A DNA stretch of 40,825 nucleotides from Flavobacteriaceae bacterium (GTDB lineage Bacteria; Bacteroidota; Bacteroidia; Flavobacteriales; Flavobacteriaceae). The translations under genes were made by a program, and so were the position numbers. Shown here piece after piece: positions 1 through 7,694 of the stretch (position 1 is the first letter of the stretch; each line of letters opens with the position of its first letter). The stretch lies in the NCBI GenBank assembly GCA_024763245.1, contig JANTFW010000010.1, positions 1 through 40,825 of the forward strand. Direction: 5' to 3'. The notes under the pieces were generated by a model. That model did not search any database. It worked only from the letters and a program-made list of their open reading frames with translations, and was not told where the DNA came from.

Positions 1-79
1 ATCCCAAAAATTAAAGGCTTATAAAGCCATAATGGGTTATACCATTCAGAAAGAACTCAGTCAAAAAGAGAATGAATAA
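1..79 (+). CDS. 3' end of an unidentified protein (partial)
   Basis: An open frame enters from the left edge and ends at a TAA at 77-79, giving the last 25 residues (it ends in ...KELSQKENE). Its stop overlaps the first 8 bases of the CCA-adding enzyme gene, so the two are probably translationally coupled and in one operon. The fragment is polar and Lys-rich with no recognisable motif, so I assign no function. The main support is that the frame is open from the edge and forms the tight overlap typical of operons. Confidence 0.55.
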   Translation, partial: SQKLKAYKAIMGYTIQKELSQKENE

Positions 80-1499
80 TATACCAACATACGAACAAGC
101 ACTTACAAATCCTATTTTTAAAATTATTACCCAAGCATCTACAGCACTACAAATGGATAGTTATGTGATTGGTGGCTATGTTCGAGATTTTTTCTTACAA
201 AGAGAATCAGCAACAGATATAGATATTGTAACTGTAGGAAGTGGAATTGAACTCGCTAACAAGGTAGCATCACTACTACCGTTTAAACCAAAAGTTCAAG
301 TCTTTAAGACTTATGGTACAGCTATGTTGCGTTATGAAAATTTAGAAATAGAATTTGTTGGAGCTAGAAAAGAATCCTATACCAAAAATAGTAGAAATCC
401 AGCAGTAAAACCCGGTAGTTTAGAAGACGATCAGAATAGACGTGATTTTACCATTAATGCGATGGCATTAAGCCTTCAGGAAAAACATTTTGGGAGTCTC
501 CTAGATCCCTTTAATGGGATGAGCGATTTAGAGCAAAAGATTATCAAAACCCCATTAGATCCGGAAATAACCTTTTCCGACGATCCGCTTAGAATGTTAC
601 GTGCTGTACGTTTTGCATCACAATTAGGTTTTAGAATTGATATGGAATCTTTTGCTGCCATTCGTAAAAATGCCGATCGAATCAACATTATTACCAAAGA
701 ACGTATTCTTACGGAACTCCATAAAATAATAGCTAGCCATAAGCCCTCTGTAGGCTTTTTATTATTGGATAAAGCCGGTTTATTACTTCATTTTCTACCG
801 GAATTAACCGCTTTAAAAGGTGTTGATGAAATAGAAGGAGAAACCCATAAAGATAACTTTTATCACACCTTAGAGGTTGTGGATAATATCGCTAAAAAAA
901 CGGATAATCTCTGGTTACGCTGGGCAGCATTATTACACGATATTGGGAAAGCACCTACTAAACGATTTAATAAAAAAATTGGTTGGACCTTTCACGGTCA
1001 TGAGTTTAAAGGAGGCAAAATGGTCTACCAACTTTTTAAAAGGCTAAAAATGCCATTGAATGACAAAATGAAATTTGTTCAAAAAATGGTTGTCATGAGC
1101 TCCAGACCAATTGCCATTGTTGGTGAAGTGACCGATTCTGCCGTGCGACGTCTATTATTTGATGCCGGTGAACATATCGATGATTTGATGATACTTTGTG
1201 AAGCCGACATTACGACAAAAAATAGTAAACGCTACAAAAAATATGTCAATAATTTTAAAATTGTACGAAAAAAAATAATCGAAGTAGAAGAACGAGATCA
1301 TATTAGAAACTTTCAACCACCAATTACCGGAGAACTAATTATGAAAACTTTTGACCTTAGCCCTTCTCGTGAAATTGGCATCCTAAAAGAGAAAATAAAG
1401 GAGGCCATTTTAGATGGAAAAATTTTAAACACCTATGAAGACAGCTACCGATATATGCTGCTAGAAGCGGAAAAAATGGGATTGAAACAACAGAAATAA
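72..1499 (+). CDS. cca: CCA-adding enzyme / tRNA nucleotidyltransferase with HD domain
   Basis: A 475-residue class II nucleotidyltransferase expected to build or repair the 3' CCA of tRNAs. The N-terminal head shows the GGYVRD motif (34-39) and the metal-binding D49-x-D51. RRDFTINA is at 123-130 and DDPLRMLRAVRFA at about 170-182, as in the poly(A) polymerase/CCA family. A C-terminal HD phosphohydrolase-like domain follows, with H289-D290 and an FHGHE motif near 308. Length and domain order fit the bacterial HD-containing CCA enzymes. A poly(A) polymerase cannot be strictly excluded by motif. The only tRNA gene in the window lacks an encoded CCA, so the activity is needed. The start overlaps the upstream partial frame by 8 bases, and a strong hairpin terminator follows the stop. 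Confidence 0.93.
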   Translation: MNNIPTYEQALTNPIFKIITQASTALQMDSYVIGGYVRDFFLQRESATDIDIVTVGSGIELANKVASLLPFKPKVQVFKTYGTAMLRYENLEIEFVGARKESYTKNSRNPAVKPGSLEDDQNRRDFTINAMALSLQEKHFGSLLDPFNGMSDLEQKIIKTPLDPEITFSDDPLRMLRAVRFASQLGFRIDMESFAAIRKNADRINIITKERILTELHKIIASHKPSVGFLLLDKAGLLLHFLPELTALKGVDEIEGETHKDNFYHTLEVVDNIAKKTDNLWLRWAALLHDIGKAPTKRFNKKIGWTFHGHEFKGGKMVYQLFKRLKMPLNDKMKFVQKMVVMSSRPIAIVGEVTDSAVRRLLFDAGEHIDDLMILCEADITTKNSKRYKKYVNNFKIVRKKIIEVEERDHIRNFQPPITGELIMKTFDLSPSREIGILKEKIKEAILDGKILNTYEDSYRYMLLEAEKMGLKQQK

Positions 1500-1500
1500 A

Positions 1501-1530
1501 AAAACCCACCTTACTAAAAGTGGGTTTTTA
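1501..1530. terminator. Bidirectional intrinsic terminator between cca and the DUF3276 gene
   Basis: A 9-bp inverted repeat AAAACCCAC / GTGGGTTTT (1501-1509 and 1520-1528) with a 10-base loop is flanked by A-rich sequence on the left and T-rich sequence on the right. It can therefore end transcription of both convergent genes. Confidence 0.85.
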
Positions 1531-1550
1531 ATACGTAATTCTTTTTACTA

Positions 1551-1922
1551 TTAAATATCTTCAAAATTTACGTCTGTAAAATTTTCAGTATCTGATTTTT
1601 CTTTATTCTCAACATCAGAAGGTTTTACAAAGTCTTTTTGATGACGTTCAGAGATGACTTCGTCACCCTTTTCTTTCAAGATGAAGTCTGTCGCTCGGTT
1701 TAAATGTTCACTAAATTCAGTAAAATCTTCTTTGTATAAAAATATTTTATGTTTTTTAAAATGGAAAGAACCATCTTCATTAGTGAATTTTTTACTTTCG
1801 GTAATGGTTAAATAATAATCACCTGCTTTGGTCTCTCTTACATCAAAAAAGTAAGTTCGTCTACCTGCTCGCATTATTTGAGAAAAAATCTCTTCTTGTT
1901 CCTGAAATTTGCTTTCGCTCAT
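1551..1922 (-). CDS. DUF3276 / PUR-type nucleic-acid-binding protein
   Basis: A small acidic protein of 123 residues matching the DUF3276 family, which has the PUR-alpha fold and is common in Bacteroidota. The N-terminal two thirds carry the PUR-like core: an IFSQIMRAGRRTYFFDVRETKAG stretch (shortened here, about residues 13-35), then YYLTITESKK, then a basic segment around HKIFLYKEDF. The last 35 residues are charged and probably disordered. Family members are thought to bind single-stranded DNA or RNA, but the physiological role is not established. The gene is convergent with cca and has its own candidate -7 element about 47 bases upstream of the ATG. Confidence 0.85.
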   Translation of the reverse strand: MSESKFQEQEEIFSQIMRAGRRTYFFDVRETKAGDYYLTITESKKFTNEDGSFHFKKHKIFLYKEDFTEFSEHLNRATDFILKEKGDEVISERHQKDFVKPSDVENKEKSDTENFTDVNFEDI

Positions 1923-1968
1923 AATCTACTTTAATTAAATTAATTATATGGTTTTTTCATTACTTCAG

Positions 1969-1976
1969 CAAATCTA
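1969..1976 (-). promoter_or_regulatory. Candidate Bacteroidota -7 element for the DUF3276 gene
   Basis: On the minus strand this reads TAGATTTG, a full match to TAnnTTTG. It lies between the end of the ABC exporter gene and the DUF3276 start. No clear TTG -33 element is seen at the usual distance. Confidence 0.5.
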
Positions 1977-2005
1977 TAAAAATAATTTATTATGCCACAC
2001 ACGAA

Positions 2006-3763
2006 TTATGTATTATCTTTTTCTAAAAGTTGTTTAGAAAAGAGTTCTTTATAATAGCCATCCTTATTAATTAACTCATTATGAGATCCTTGCTGGGTTA
2101 TTACGCCGTCTTCCAGTACAATTATTTTATCTGCATTTTGGATTGTTGATATACGATGACTAATAACAATTCGTGTAGCATTTACAGCTTGTTTATTGAG
2201 ATTTTCTACAATTTTGGATTCTGTTTTAGTATCTATAGCACTTAAACTGTCATCTAAGACTAAAATTTTAGGGTTTTTGAGTAACGCCCTTGCTATAGCC
2301 AATCTTTGTTTTTGTCCACCGGACAGAGTTACTCCACGTTCTCCTAACACTGTTTGATAGCCATTTTTAAAACCCATTACCGTTTTATGAAAAGCTACTT
2401 TTTTACAAACATCAATTAACTCTTGGTCTGTTGCCTTTTCATTCCCAATTCGTAAATTATCGGCAATACTATCCGAAAAAAGGAAAGTATCTTGAGGAAC
2501 CACACCTATTTGTCTTCGTAAGTCAACTAAATTAAATTCCTTTATCGGTATTCCATCAATTTCAATAGTTCCCGAATCAACATCATACAAGCGAGTTAAT
2601 AACGAATTAATGGTCGATTTTCCAGAACCCGTTTTGCCAATGATTGCAAGTATCTTTCCTTTATCAACCGTAAAACTAACCCCTTTTAATGCTTGAATAT
2701 TTGTATCTTGATAGGTAAAAAAGACCCTATTAAAATGTATATTTCCGGCTATATGATATGGCGTCTCGGAATAATTAACAATTTCGCTTTTTTCGCGTAA
2801 GAACGCATTGATTCTTTTTTGAGAAGCTTCAGCTTGTTGCACCATTGCCGTAACCCATCCCAAAACAGCAACCGGCCATGTAAGCATATTGACATATAAA
2901 ATAAATTCGGCGATAACACCTAATGGAATTTCTCCGTTTATATAACGTAAACCACCTATATAAATAACCAAAATATTACTAATTCCTATCAATAAAATCA
3001 TCAAAGGAAAAAATAAGGCTTGAGTTTGATAAAGATTTATATTTTTTTCTTTGTTCTGGTCGGCTAATTCCGCAAATTCATCCTGAATAATATTTTCAAG
3101 GGCATAGGCCTTTAATACCCCTATACCCGAAAACATTTCTTGTGTAAAAGCAGTTAGCTTTGATAGATTTTCTTGTACGATTCTACTACGAGTATTAATG
3201 ATTTTACTCAACACAAAAATAGCTATTGACAAAACGGGTAAAGGTAATAAAGTATAAATGGCTAGTGTTTTATCTATTTGAAACATTTTGGTAATCGTTA
3301 CCGAAAACAGTACTATCATATTCAAAGAATACATAACTGCAGGACCTAAATACATGCGAACTTTATTAACGTCTTCGGTAATTCTATTCATCAAATCACC
3401 GGTTCTATTCTTCTTGTAAAAAGATAAAGACAGTTGTTGGTATTGCCGGTATATTTCATTTTTTAAATCGAACTCTATTAAACGAGACATTACAATAATA
3501 GTTTGGCGCATTAAAAAAGTAAAGCCTCCTGAAGCTAAAGCTAATCCAATAATCCACAGAATGTTATGCCATAAATCGGCTTTTACAACGTCTAAATCTG
3601 TAAGAGTACCATTTTTATATGCATCTACGCTATTTAGAGAGTTTCGTACGTACTGAGGAACTTTTACTGCTAAATATTTCGAAAAAATAGTAATGATAAC
3701 TCCCGCTAGTAAACGGAATTTATATTTAATAAAGTACTTATTAAGATGTGCTAGCTCTTTCAA
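2006..3763 (-). CDS. ABC exporter half-transporter, fused membrane and ATPase domains
   Basis: A 585-residue type IV (MsbA/MdlB-like) exporter. An N-terminal six-helix membrane domain (about 15-320) is followed by an ATPase domain with Walker A GKTGSGKST (376-384), Q-loop Q424, signature LSGGQ (480-484), Walker B ILVLD (500-504) and H-loop H536. The usual catalytic glutamate after Walker B is Asp (D505), as in the degenerate site of some heterodimeric exporters, yet no partner gene is adjacent. The start appears to be TTG: there is no in-frame ATG nearby, and MKELAHLNKYFIKYKF resembles the N-terminus of flavobacterial homologues. Substrate is unknown; lipids or drugs are possible. It is divergent from nusB. 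Confidence 0.88.
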   Translation of the reverse strand: MKELAHLNKYFIKYKFRLLAGVIITIFSKYLAVKVPQYVRNSLNSVDAYKNGTLTDLDVVKADLWHNILWIIGLALASGGFTFLMRQTIIVMSRLIEFDLKNEIYRQYQQLSLSFYKKNRTGDLMNRITEDVNKVRMYLGPAVMYSLNMIVLFSVTITKMFQIDKTLAIYTLLPLPVLSIAIFVLSKIINTRSRIVQENLSKLTAFTQEMFSGIGVLKAYALENIIQDEFAELADQNKEKNINLYQTQALFFPLMILLIGISNILVIYIGGLRYINGEIPLGVIAEFILYVNMLTWPVAVLGWVTAMVQQAEASQKRINAFLREKSEIVNYSETPYHIAGNIHFNRVFFTYQDTNIQALKGVSFTVDKGKILAIIGKTGSGKSTINSLLTRLYDVDSGTIEIDGIPIKEFNLVDLRRQIGVVPQDTFLFSDSIADNLRIGNEKATDQELIDVCKKVAFHKTVMGFKNGYQTVLGERGVTLSGGQKQRLAIARALLKNPKILVLDDSLSAIDTKTESKIVENLNKQAVNATRIVISHRISTIQNADKIIVLEDGVITQQGSHNELINKDGYYKELFSKQLLEKDNT

Positions 3764-3927
3764 CAGAAAAGATCTTTTATAGTTTGGTATGCAAACACAA
3801 ATAAAGGGATTTAATTACAATTATGACCTACCTAAGCCGTAAAAATATTTTAAAAATAATGAATAACAGGTAGCTATTAGAGGCTAAATTATTCTCAAAA
3901 TCTACTCGTGAATCGTAGCAAAAACAC

Positions 3928-3935
3928 TATCTTTG
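3928..3935 (+). promoter_or_regulatory. Candidate -7 element for nusB
   Basis: TATCTTTG matches TAnnTTTG and ends 26 bases before the nusB ATG. The rest of the 198-bp divergent gap (3764-3961) shows no further clear structure. Confidence 0.6.
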
Positions 3936-3961
3936 CCCACTTATTATAATAAGTTCTTTTT

Positions 3962-4900
3962 ATGATTAACCGAAGACATATTCGAATCAAAGTAATGCAA
4001 TCAGCATACGCACTTCTCAGTGCAGAAAACGATCAATTAGATAATCAAGAAAAATACCTGATTCAAAGTATAAATCGTTTACACGAATTGTATATCCTTC
4101 AATTACAGGCAGTTATTGCTGTTTATGACTTAGCCAAACAACGTTTTGACACAGCTAAAAAAAGTTATATCACAAAAAATTCCGTCAAAAACTCAAGTCC
4201 TAATTTCATCAATAACCGGGTCTTGCATCAACTCGTTAACAGCCCCTATTTTACCAGTCTATCAGAAGACAAAAAGCGTTTTCCTTGGTCGGATCATATT
4301 GAAATTATAGAAATGATTTGGCAAAAAATTCAGGATAGTAAGTATTTTGAGCCCTATTTAAGTATTCCTGATCCCAGTTACAAAGATGATAAGAAATTCT
4401 TGCTCGATATTTACAAAAAAGTTATTGCTCCAAATGAGCAACTTTATGACTTTTATGAAGACGAAGTGATTAGTTGGGCGGATGATATTCCTTTTGTAAA
4501 CACTTGGATTCTCAACAACCTTCTCAACCGACAAAAAAATGTAGAATTTAATCCTGATGTTCTTTATAAAGACCCTGAGGATAAGAATTTTGCCCTACAA
4601 CTTTTTAGAAAAACGGTTTTAAATTTTGCTACCTACGAAAAAGATATTGATCGATACACACCCAATTGGGATAGTAATCGTATTACTAAAATTGATAAAC
4701 TATTAATGGTAATGTCCATTGTAGAATTTTTTCATTTTCCTTCCATCCCAACTAAAGTAAGTATTAACGAATATATTGAAATTGCTAAGGATTACGCGAC
4801 CGATAAAAGTAGTTATTTTATTAATGGTGTATTGGATAAGATATTATCAGAATATCAAAAAGAAGGAAAAATTCAAAAAATTGGACGTGGCCTCTTGTAA
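3962..4900 (+). CDS. nusB: Transcription antitermination factor NusB (long Bacteroidota form)
   Basis: A 312-residue protein, about twice the length of E. coli NusB (139 residues). The N-terminus INRRHIRIKVMQSAYAL is the typical NusB opening helix, and the C-terminal part (about 200-300) ends with the NusB-like pattern around RITKIDKLLMVMSIVEFFHFPSIPTKVSINEYIEIAKDYA. The middle is a large insertion common in this phylum. NusB with NusE (S10) binds boxA RNA and promotes antitermination on rRNA operons. It is first in a probable nusB-DUF1573-yajC group, although the DUF1573 gene also has its own promoter. Confidence 0.88.
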   Translation: MINRRHIRIKVMQSAYALLSAENDQLDNQEKYLIQSINRLHELYILQLQAVIAVYDLAKQRFDTAKKSYITKNSVKNSSPNFINNRVLHQLVNSPYFTSLSEDKKRFPWSDHIEIIEMIWQKIQDSKYFEPYLSIPDPSYKDDKKFLLDIYKKVIAPNEQLYDFYEDEVISWADDIPFVNTWILNNLLNRQKNVEFNPDVLYKDPEDKNFALQLFRKTVLNFATYEKDIDRYTPNWDSNRITKIDKLLMVMSIVEFFHFPSIPTKVSINEYIEIAKDYATDKSSYFINGVLDKILSEYQKEGKIQKIGRGLL

Positions 4901-4922
4901 TTACTAATATTTGTTACCTTTG
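4896..4922 (+). promoter_or_regulatory. Promoter for the DUF1573 lipoprotein-yajC pair
   Basis: TTG (4896-4898), a 16-base spacer and TACCTTTG (4915-4922) fit the Bacteroidota -33/-7 arrangement. The ATG follows 44 bases later. The -33 overlaps the last codons of nusB. Confidence 0.6.
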
Positions 4923-4966
4923 TTATCCTTTAAAACATATATTTTAATCTTTAAAACTTTAAACAA

Positions 4967-5491
4967 ATGAAAAAACTTAGTATTATACTAATAAGCCTTA
5001 TTAGTATGAGTGTTATTTCTTGCAAGGACAATGCAGCAAAAAAAGTAGATGACAGTAATTTAGACAAAGCTAAAGAGGCTAATGCAAGAGCTAAGGCTGG
5101 TCTACCGGAAATGACTTTTGTCTCCAAAGAATACGATTTTGGAACCATTAACGAAGGTGATGAAATAGACGCTGTGTTTGAATTTACAAATACCGGTAAG
5201 AGTGATTTAATTATTACACGAGCAAAAGCATCTTGTGGTTGTACTGTACCTGAATGGCCAAGAGATAAAGCGATTAAACCGGGTGAAAAAAGTGAAATTA
5301 AAGCCCATTTCCGTTCTAAAGGGAAACGTAATAAACAAAACAAATCTATTACACTTACCACCAACACAGCAAGTGGAAAAGAAGTGGTTTATCTAAAAGG
5401 TTATGTAACGCCAGATCCCAACTCTCCTGTAAAAAAACACTTAAAATCGGGTAGTCCAAGACCTCAAATTAAACCCACAATTAAAAAATAA
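4967..5491 (+). CDS. DUF1573 lipoprotein
   Basis: A 174-residue protein with a lipoprotein signal peptide (MKKLSIILISLISMSVIS, then Cys19) and one DUF1573 domain, an immunoglobulin-like fold related to the ASPM-SPD-2-Hydin group. The family signature is visible: a YDFGTINEGD strand near 59-68, FEFTNTGKSDLII, and ASCGCTVPEWP near 92-102, followed by a KPGEKSEIKAHF strand. The C-terminus is basic and Pro-rich and probably unstructured. The function of the family is unknown. The gene lies directly upstream of yajC (12-base gap). A paralogue without a lipobox is at 18705-19166. Confidence 0.85.
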   Translation: MKKLSIILISLISMSVISCKDNAAKKVDDSNLDKAKEANARAKAGLPEMTFVSKEYDFGTINEGDEIDAVFEFTNTGKSDLIITRAKASCGCTVPEWPRDKAIKPGEKSEIKAHFRSKGKRNKQNKSITLTTNTASGKEVVYLKGYVTPDPNSPVKKHLKSGSPRPQIKPTIKK

Positions 5492-5503
5492 TACCATCAA
5501 ATT

Positions 5504-5800
5504 ATGGATCAAATTCTCAATAATGCTATGCCTTTTTTACTACTTTTTGTAGTGCTGTACTTTTTTATGATTCGTCCCCAATTAAAACGTCAAAAAGCAG
5601 AACGCCAGTTTCAAGCCGATGTAAAGAAGGGGAGTAAAGTGGTTATGACTAGTGGTATTCACGGTAAAATTGTCGACACTAATGAAACAGATGGTACCGT
5701 AACTATAGAAACGCAAGCAGGAAAAATTAAATTTGAAAAATCTGCTATTTCTATGGAAATGACTAAGCGACATCAAAAAAACACAGCGACTAAAAATTAG
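5504..5800 (+). CDS. yajC: Preprotein translocase accessory subunit YajC
   Basis: A 98-residue single-pass protein. One hydrophobic helix (about 8-25) contains the family motif FFMIRPQLKRQKAER, followed by a small cytoplasmic domain with KKGSKVVMTSGIHGKIV and GKIKFEKSAI, both diagnostic of YajC. YajC associates with SecDF-YidC at the inner membrane and modulates Sec-dependent export. SecD and SecF are not in the window. A strong terminator 31 bases after the stop ends the transcript. Confidence 0.95.
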   Translation: MDQILNNAMPFLLLFVVLYFFMIRPQLKRQKAERQFQADVKKGSKVVMTSGIHGKIVDTNETDGTVTIETQAGKIKFEKSAISMEMTKRHQKNTATKN

Positions 5801-5830
5801 TATTTATGAAATAATTTTATAAAAATTAAA

Positions 5831-5859
5831 AAAGGTGTGTTTCTTTACACACCTTTTTC
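5831..5859 (+). terminator. Intrinsic terminator after yajC
   Basis: A perfect 10-bp stem AAAGGTGTGT / ACACACCTTT (5831-5840 and 5847-5856) with loop TTCTTT and a T-rich tail. It overlaps the longest in-frame extension of the next gene, which argues for that gene's internal start at 5898. Confidence 0.9.
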
Positions 5860-5876
5860 TGCTTTATATTTTTCGT

Positions 5877-5884
5877 TACTTTTG
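5877..5884 (+). promoter_or_regulatory. Candidate -7 element for the cdaR-like gene
   Basis: TACTTTTG matches TAnnTTTG and lies 13 bases before the ATG at 5898, directly after the yajC terminator. It would give a very short leader. Confidence 0.6.
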
Positions 5885-5897
5885 TAAAAAACAATAC

Positions 5898-6851
5898 ATG
5901 AATGCCAAAAAGAAAATAGCTAGTATTAAATCAAATAAAAAAATTAAGATTTTTTTACTATTTCTACTACTATCTTCTATCTTCTGGTTATTTTCTACCC
6001 TATCCGATACTTATTCATATCTTACAAGTTTTAGTGTTTCCTACCCTGATATACCACAAGATCTCATTTTCCAAAAAGATCCCGTTTCTCAAGTCTCGGC
6101 ACAAATAGAAGCTACAGGATTTACCATCTTAGGACATAAATTATCCCCAAAAAACTTGGAGTTATCATTTAGTAAATTTAAACATGCTAAAGGAACAATC
6201 TACTACTTTTTACCTGAGCATAATATCCCTAACTTACAGAAACAACTCAGCGATAGTAAAATTATTCGATTTGTCCAAGACACCATCACACTGGATTTAG
6301 GTAAACTAAAAACTAAAAAAATACCGATAATTCCTGTTGTAAACTTAGTCTTTAAACCGGGGTTTAAACTTCGTGAAGCTATAGCATTATCTACTGACAG
6401 CATTCAGATAACCGGAACAGAAAAACTAATTGACAGTATACAGGAGATTAAAACAAAACCTATTGAACTTGTCGATATTGAAAAGGATTTTTCAAAAGAA
6501 GTTGAACTTCAATTGGATCACCTTAAACTTACACTGCAAAACACCCCAATAATACTGTCCGGTAAAGTGGATAAATTTACTGAAGGAACCCTAGAGATTC
6601 CTATTCAGATTAGTCATTTGCCAAAAGGAGTTCAAATGGAAATATTTCCAAAAACAACTTTGATTACTTACGAAGTAAGCTTTGCCGATTATGCAAAAGT
6701 AAATACGACAAGTTTTACCGTATCTTGTGTGTACCCTAATGACACCGTCAAGGAAGAGAATTCAATACCTATCCAATTAGTTAAAAAACCCGATTTTATA
6801 ACTACATACAGCCTTCAAAACCAATCGGTTAATTATCTAATTAAAAAATGA
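5898..6851 (+). CDS. YbbR/CdaR-like membrane-anchored protein
   Basis: A 317-residue protein with one N-terminal transmembrane helix (IFLLFLLLSSIFWLFSTLS, about 15-33) and an extracytoplasmic part made of repeated beta-rich modules. It fits YbbR-domain proteins: the phrase TDSIQITGTEKLIDSIQEI followed by a strand ending in PIELVDIEKDF is typical of the YbbR repeat. In Firmicutes YbbR (CdaR) regulates the diadenylate cyclase CdaA, but no cdaA lies next to this gene. ATG 5898 was chosen because upstream in-frame codons fall inside the yajC terminator and the promoter. The next gene, coaE, follows after 86 bases, so the two are probably cotranscribed. Confidence 0.72.
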   Translation: MNAKKKIASIKSNKKIKIFLLFLLLSSIFWLFSTLSDTYSYLTSFSVSYPDIPQDLIFQKDPVSQVSAQIEATGFTILGHKLSPKNLELSFSKFKHAKGTIYYFLPEHNIPNLQKQLSDSKIIRFVQDTITLDLGKLKTKKIPIIPVVNLVFKPGFKLREAIALSTDSIQITGTEKLIDSIQEIKTKPIELVDIEKDFSKEVELQLDHLKLTLQNTPIILSGKVDKFTEGTLEIPIQISHLPKGVQMEIFPKTTLITYEVSFADYAKVNTTSFTVSCVYPNDTVKEENSIPIQLVKKPDFITTYSLQNQSVNYLIKK

Positions 6852-6937
6852 AACGTGTATTACAAATCTTGATTTACAAAGTAAAAAGCGTCGATAAATT
6901 CCATTATTTACCGCATTAAAACTAAAAAATTAGACCC

Positions 6938-7528
6938 ATGAAGATTATAGGATTGACCGGTGGTATTGGAAGCGGTAAAACCCGTGTTCTACAATTATTT
7001 ATAGATAAAGGGGTACCGGTTTATATAGCCGATGTTGAAGCAAAAAAATTAATGCAATCCAATCCTGAAATCAAAAAAAATATTCAAGCAGAATTTGGTA
7101 AAAAAAGTTATAACAAAGGGAAATTAAACACAGCCTATCTCGCCGAAATTGTATTTCAAGATAAACAGAAATTACGTAGATTAAATAGCATAGTACATCC
7201 TGTGGTGTATCAAGATTTTCTACAATTTGTTTCGCGACAAAAAGCCCCTTTTATCATCTATGAGAATGCAATTTTATTTGAAAATGGAAGTAATAAATGG
7301 TGTGATTATATTATTACCGTAACGGCTCCTCTAGGTACAAGAGTACAACGTGTCATTGCTAGAGACAAAGTGACAGCCAAACAAGTACAAGACAGAATAG
7401 TAAATCAATGGGATGATTCCAAAAAAATACAAGCATCCGATTTTGTGATAGTAAATATAGACTGGAACGCCACTAAAGATAAAGTGGAAGCCTTGTACAG
7501 CCAATTACTGGAGTTATCCAATCTATAA
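6938..7528 (+). CDS. coaE: Dephospho-CoA kinase
   Basis: A 196-residue P-loop kinase that phosphorylates the 3'-hydroxyl of dephospho-CoA, the last step of coenzyme A synthesis. The N-terminus [14 protein letters not shown] contains the Walker A motif (residues 8-15). [12 protein letters not shown] matches the D-AD-x-A acceptor region, LNSIVHPVV the conserved HP motif, and [14 protein letters not shown] with [16 protein letters not shown] the family C-terminus. Length is normal (about 195-205). The order YbbR-like then coaE is familiar to me in flavobacteria, but I have not checked this. Confidence 0.95.
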   Translation: MKIIGLTGGIGSGKTRVLQLFIDKGVPVYIADVEAKKLMQSNPEIKKNIQAEFGKKSYNKGKLNTAYLAEIVFQDKQKLRRLNSIVHPVVYQDFLQFVSRQKAPFIIYENAILFENGSNKWCDYIITVTAPLGTRVQRVIARDKVTAKQVQDRIVNQWDDSKKIQASDFVIVNIDWNATKDKVEALYSQLLELSNL

Positions 7529-7608
7529 TTTTTTTGCAATACCACAAGAAATTCGTATCTCGTCTTTCCCAATTTTTAAAAAAACAATAAAAAATTAGCA
7601 TTTTTTTC

Positions 7609-7655
7609 TTAATTTATCGTTAATAGCACAGTTTTTGTGTTAATTTAATCTTAAT
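7609..7655 (+). promoter_or_regulatory. Phased TTAAT direct repeats, probable response-regulator binding region
   Basis: TTAAT occurs at 7609, 7620, 7640 and 7651. It forms two similar boxes (TTAATTTATCGTTAAT and TTAATTTAATCTTAAT), each with pentamers 11 bp apart and the boxes 31 bp apart, close to three helical turns. Direct repeats with 11-bp phasing are the classic site of OmpR/PhoB-family regulators, and such a regulator is encoded just downstream. That it autoregulates is an inference. Confidence 0.5.
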
Positions 7656-7682
7656 CCAATAAATCAGATACTTAAAAAACAG

Positions 7683-7690
7683 TATTTTTG
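7683..7690 (+). promoter_or_regulatory. Candidate -7 element for the kinase-regulator operon
   Basis: TATTTTTG matches TAnnTTTG. It ends only 4 bases before the assigned ATG, so the transcript would be leaderless or nearly so unless another start or promoter is used. No -33 TTG is evident at the expected spacing, in keeping with activator dependence. Confidence 0.4.
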
Positions 7691-7694
7691 AATA

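Noticed and set aside
6848-6922. A 23-codon frame starting with an ATG that overlaps the TGA of the cdaR-like gene (begins MKRVLQILIYKVK).
   Set aside because: The ATGA overlap is suggestive of coupling, but the frame is very short, has no motif, and could easily arise by chance in the 86-base gap before coaE.
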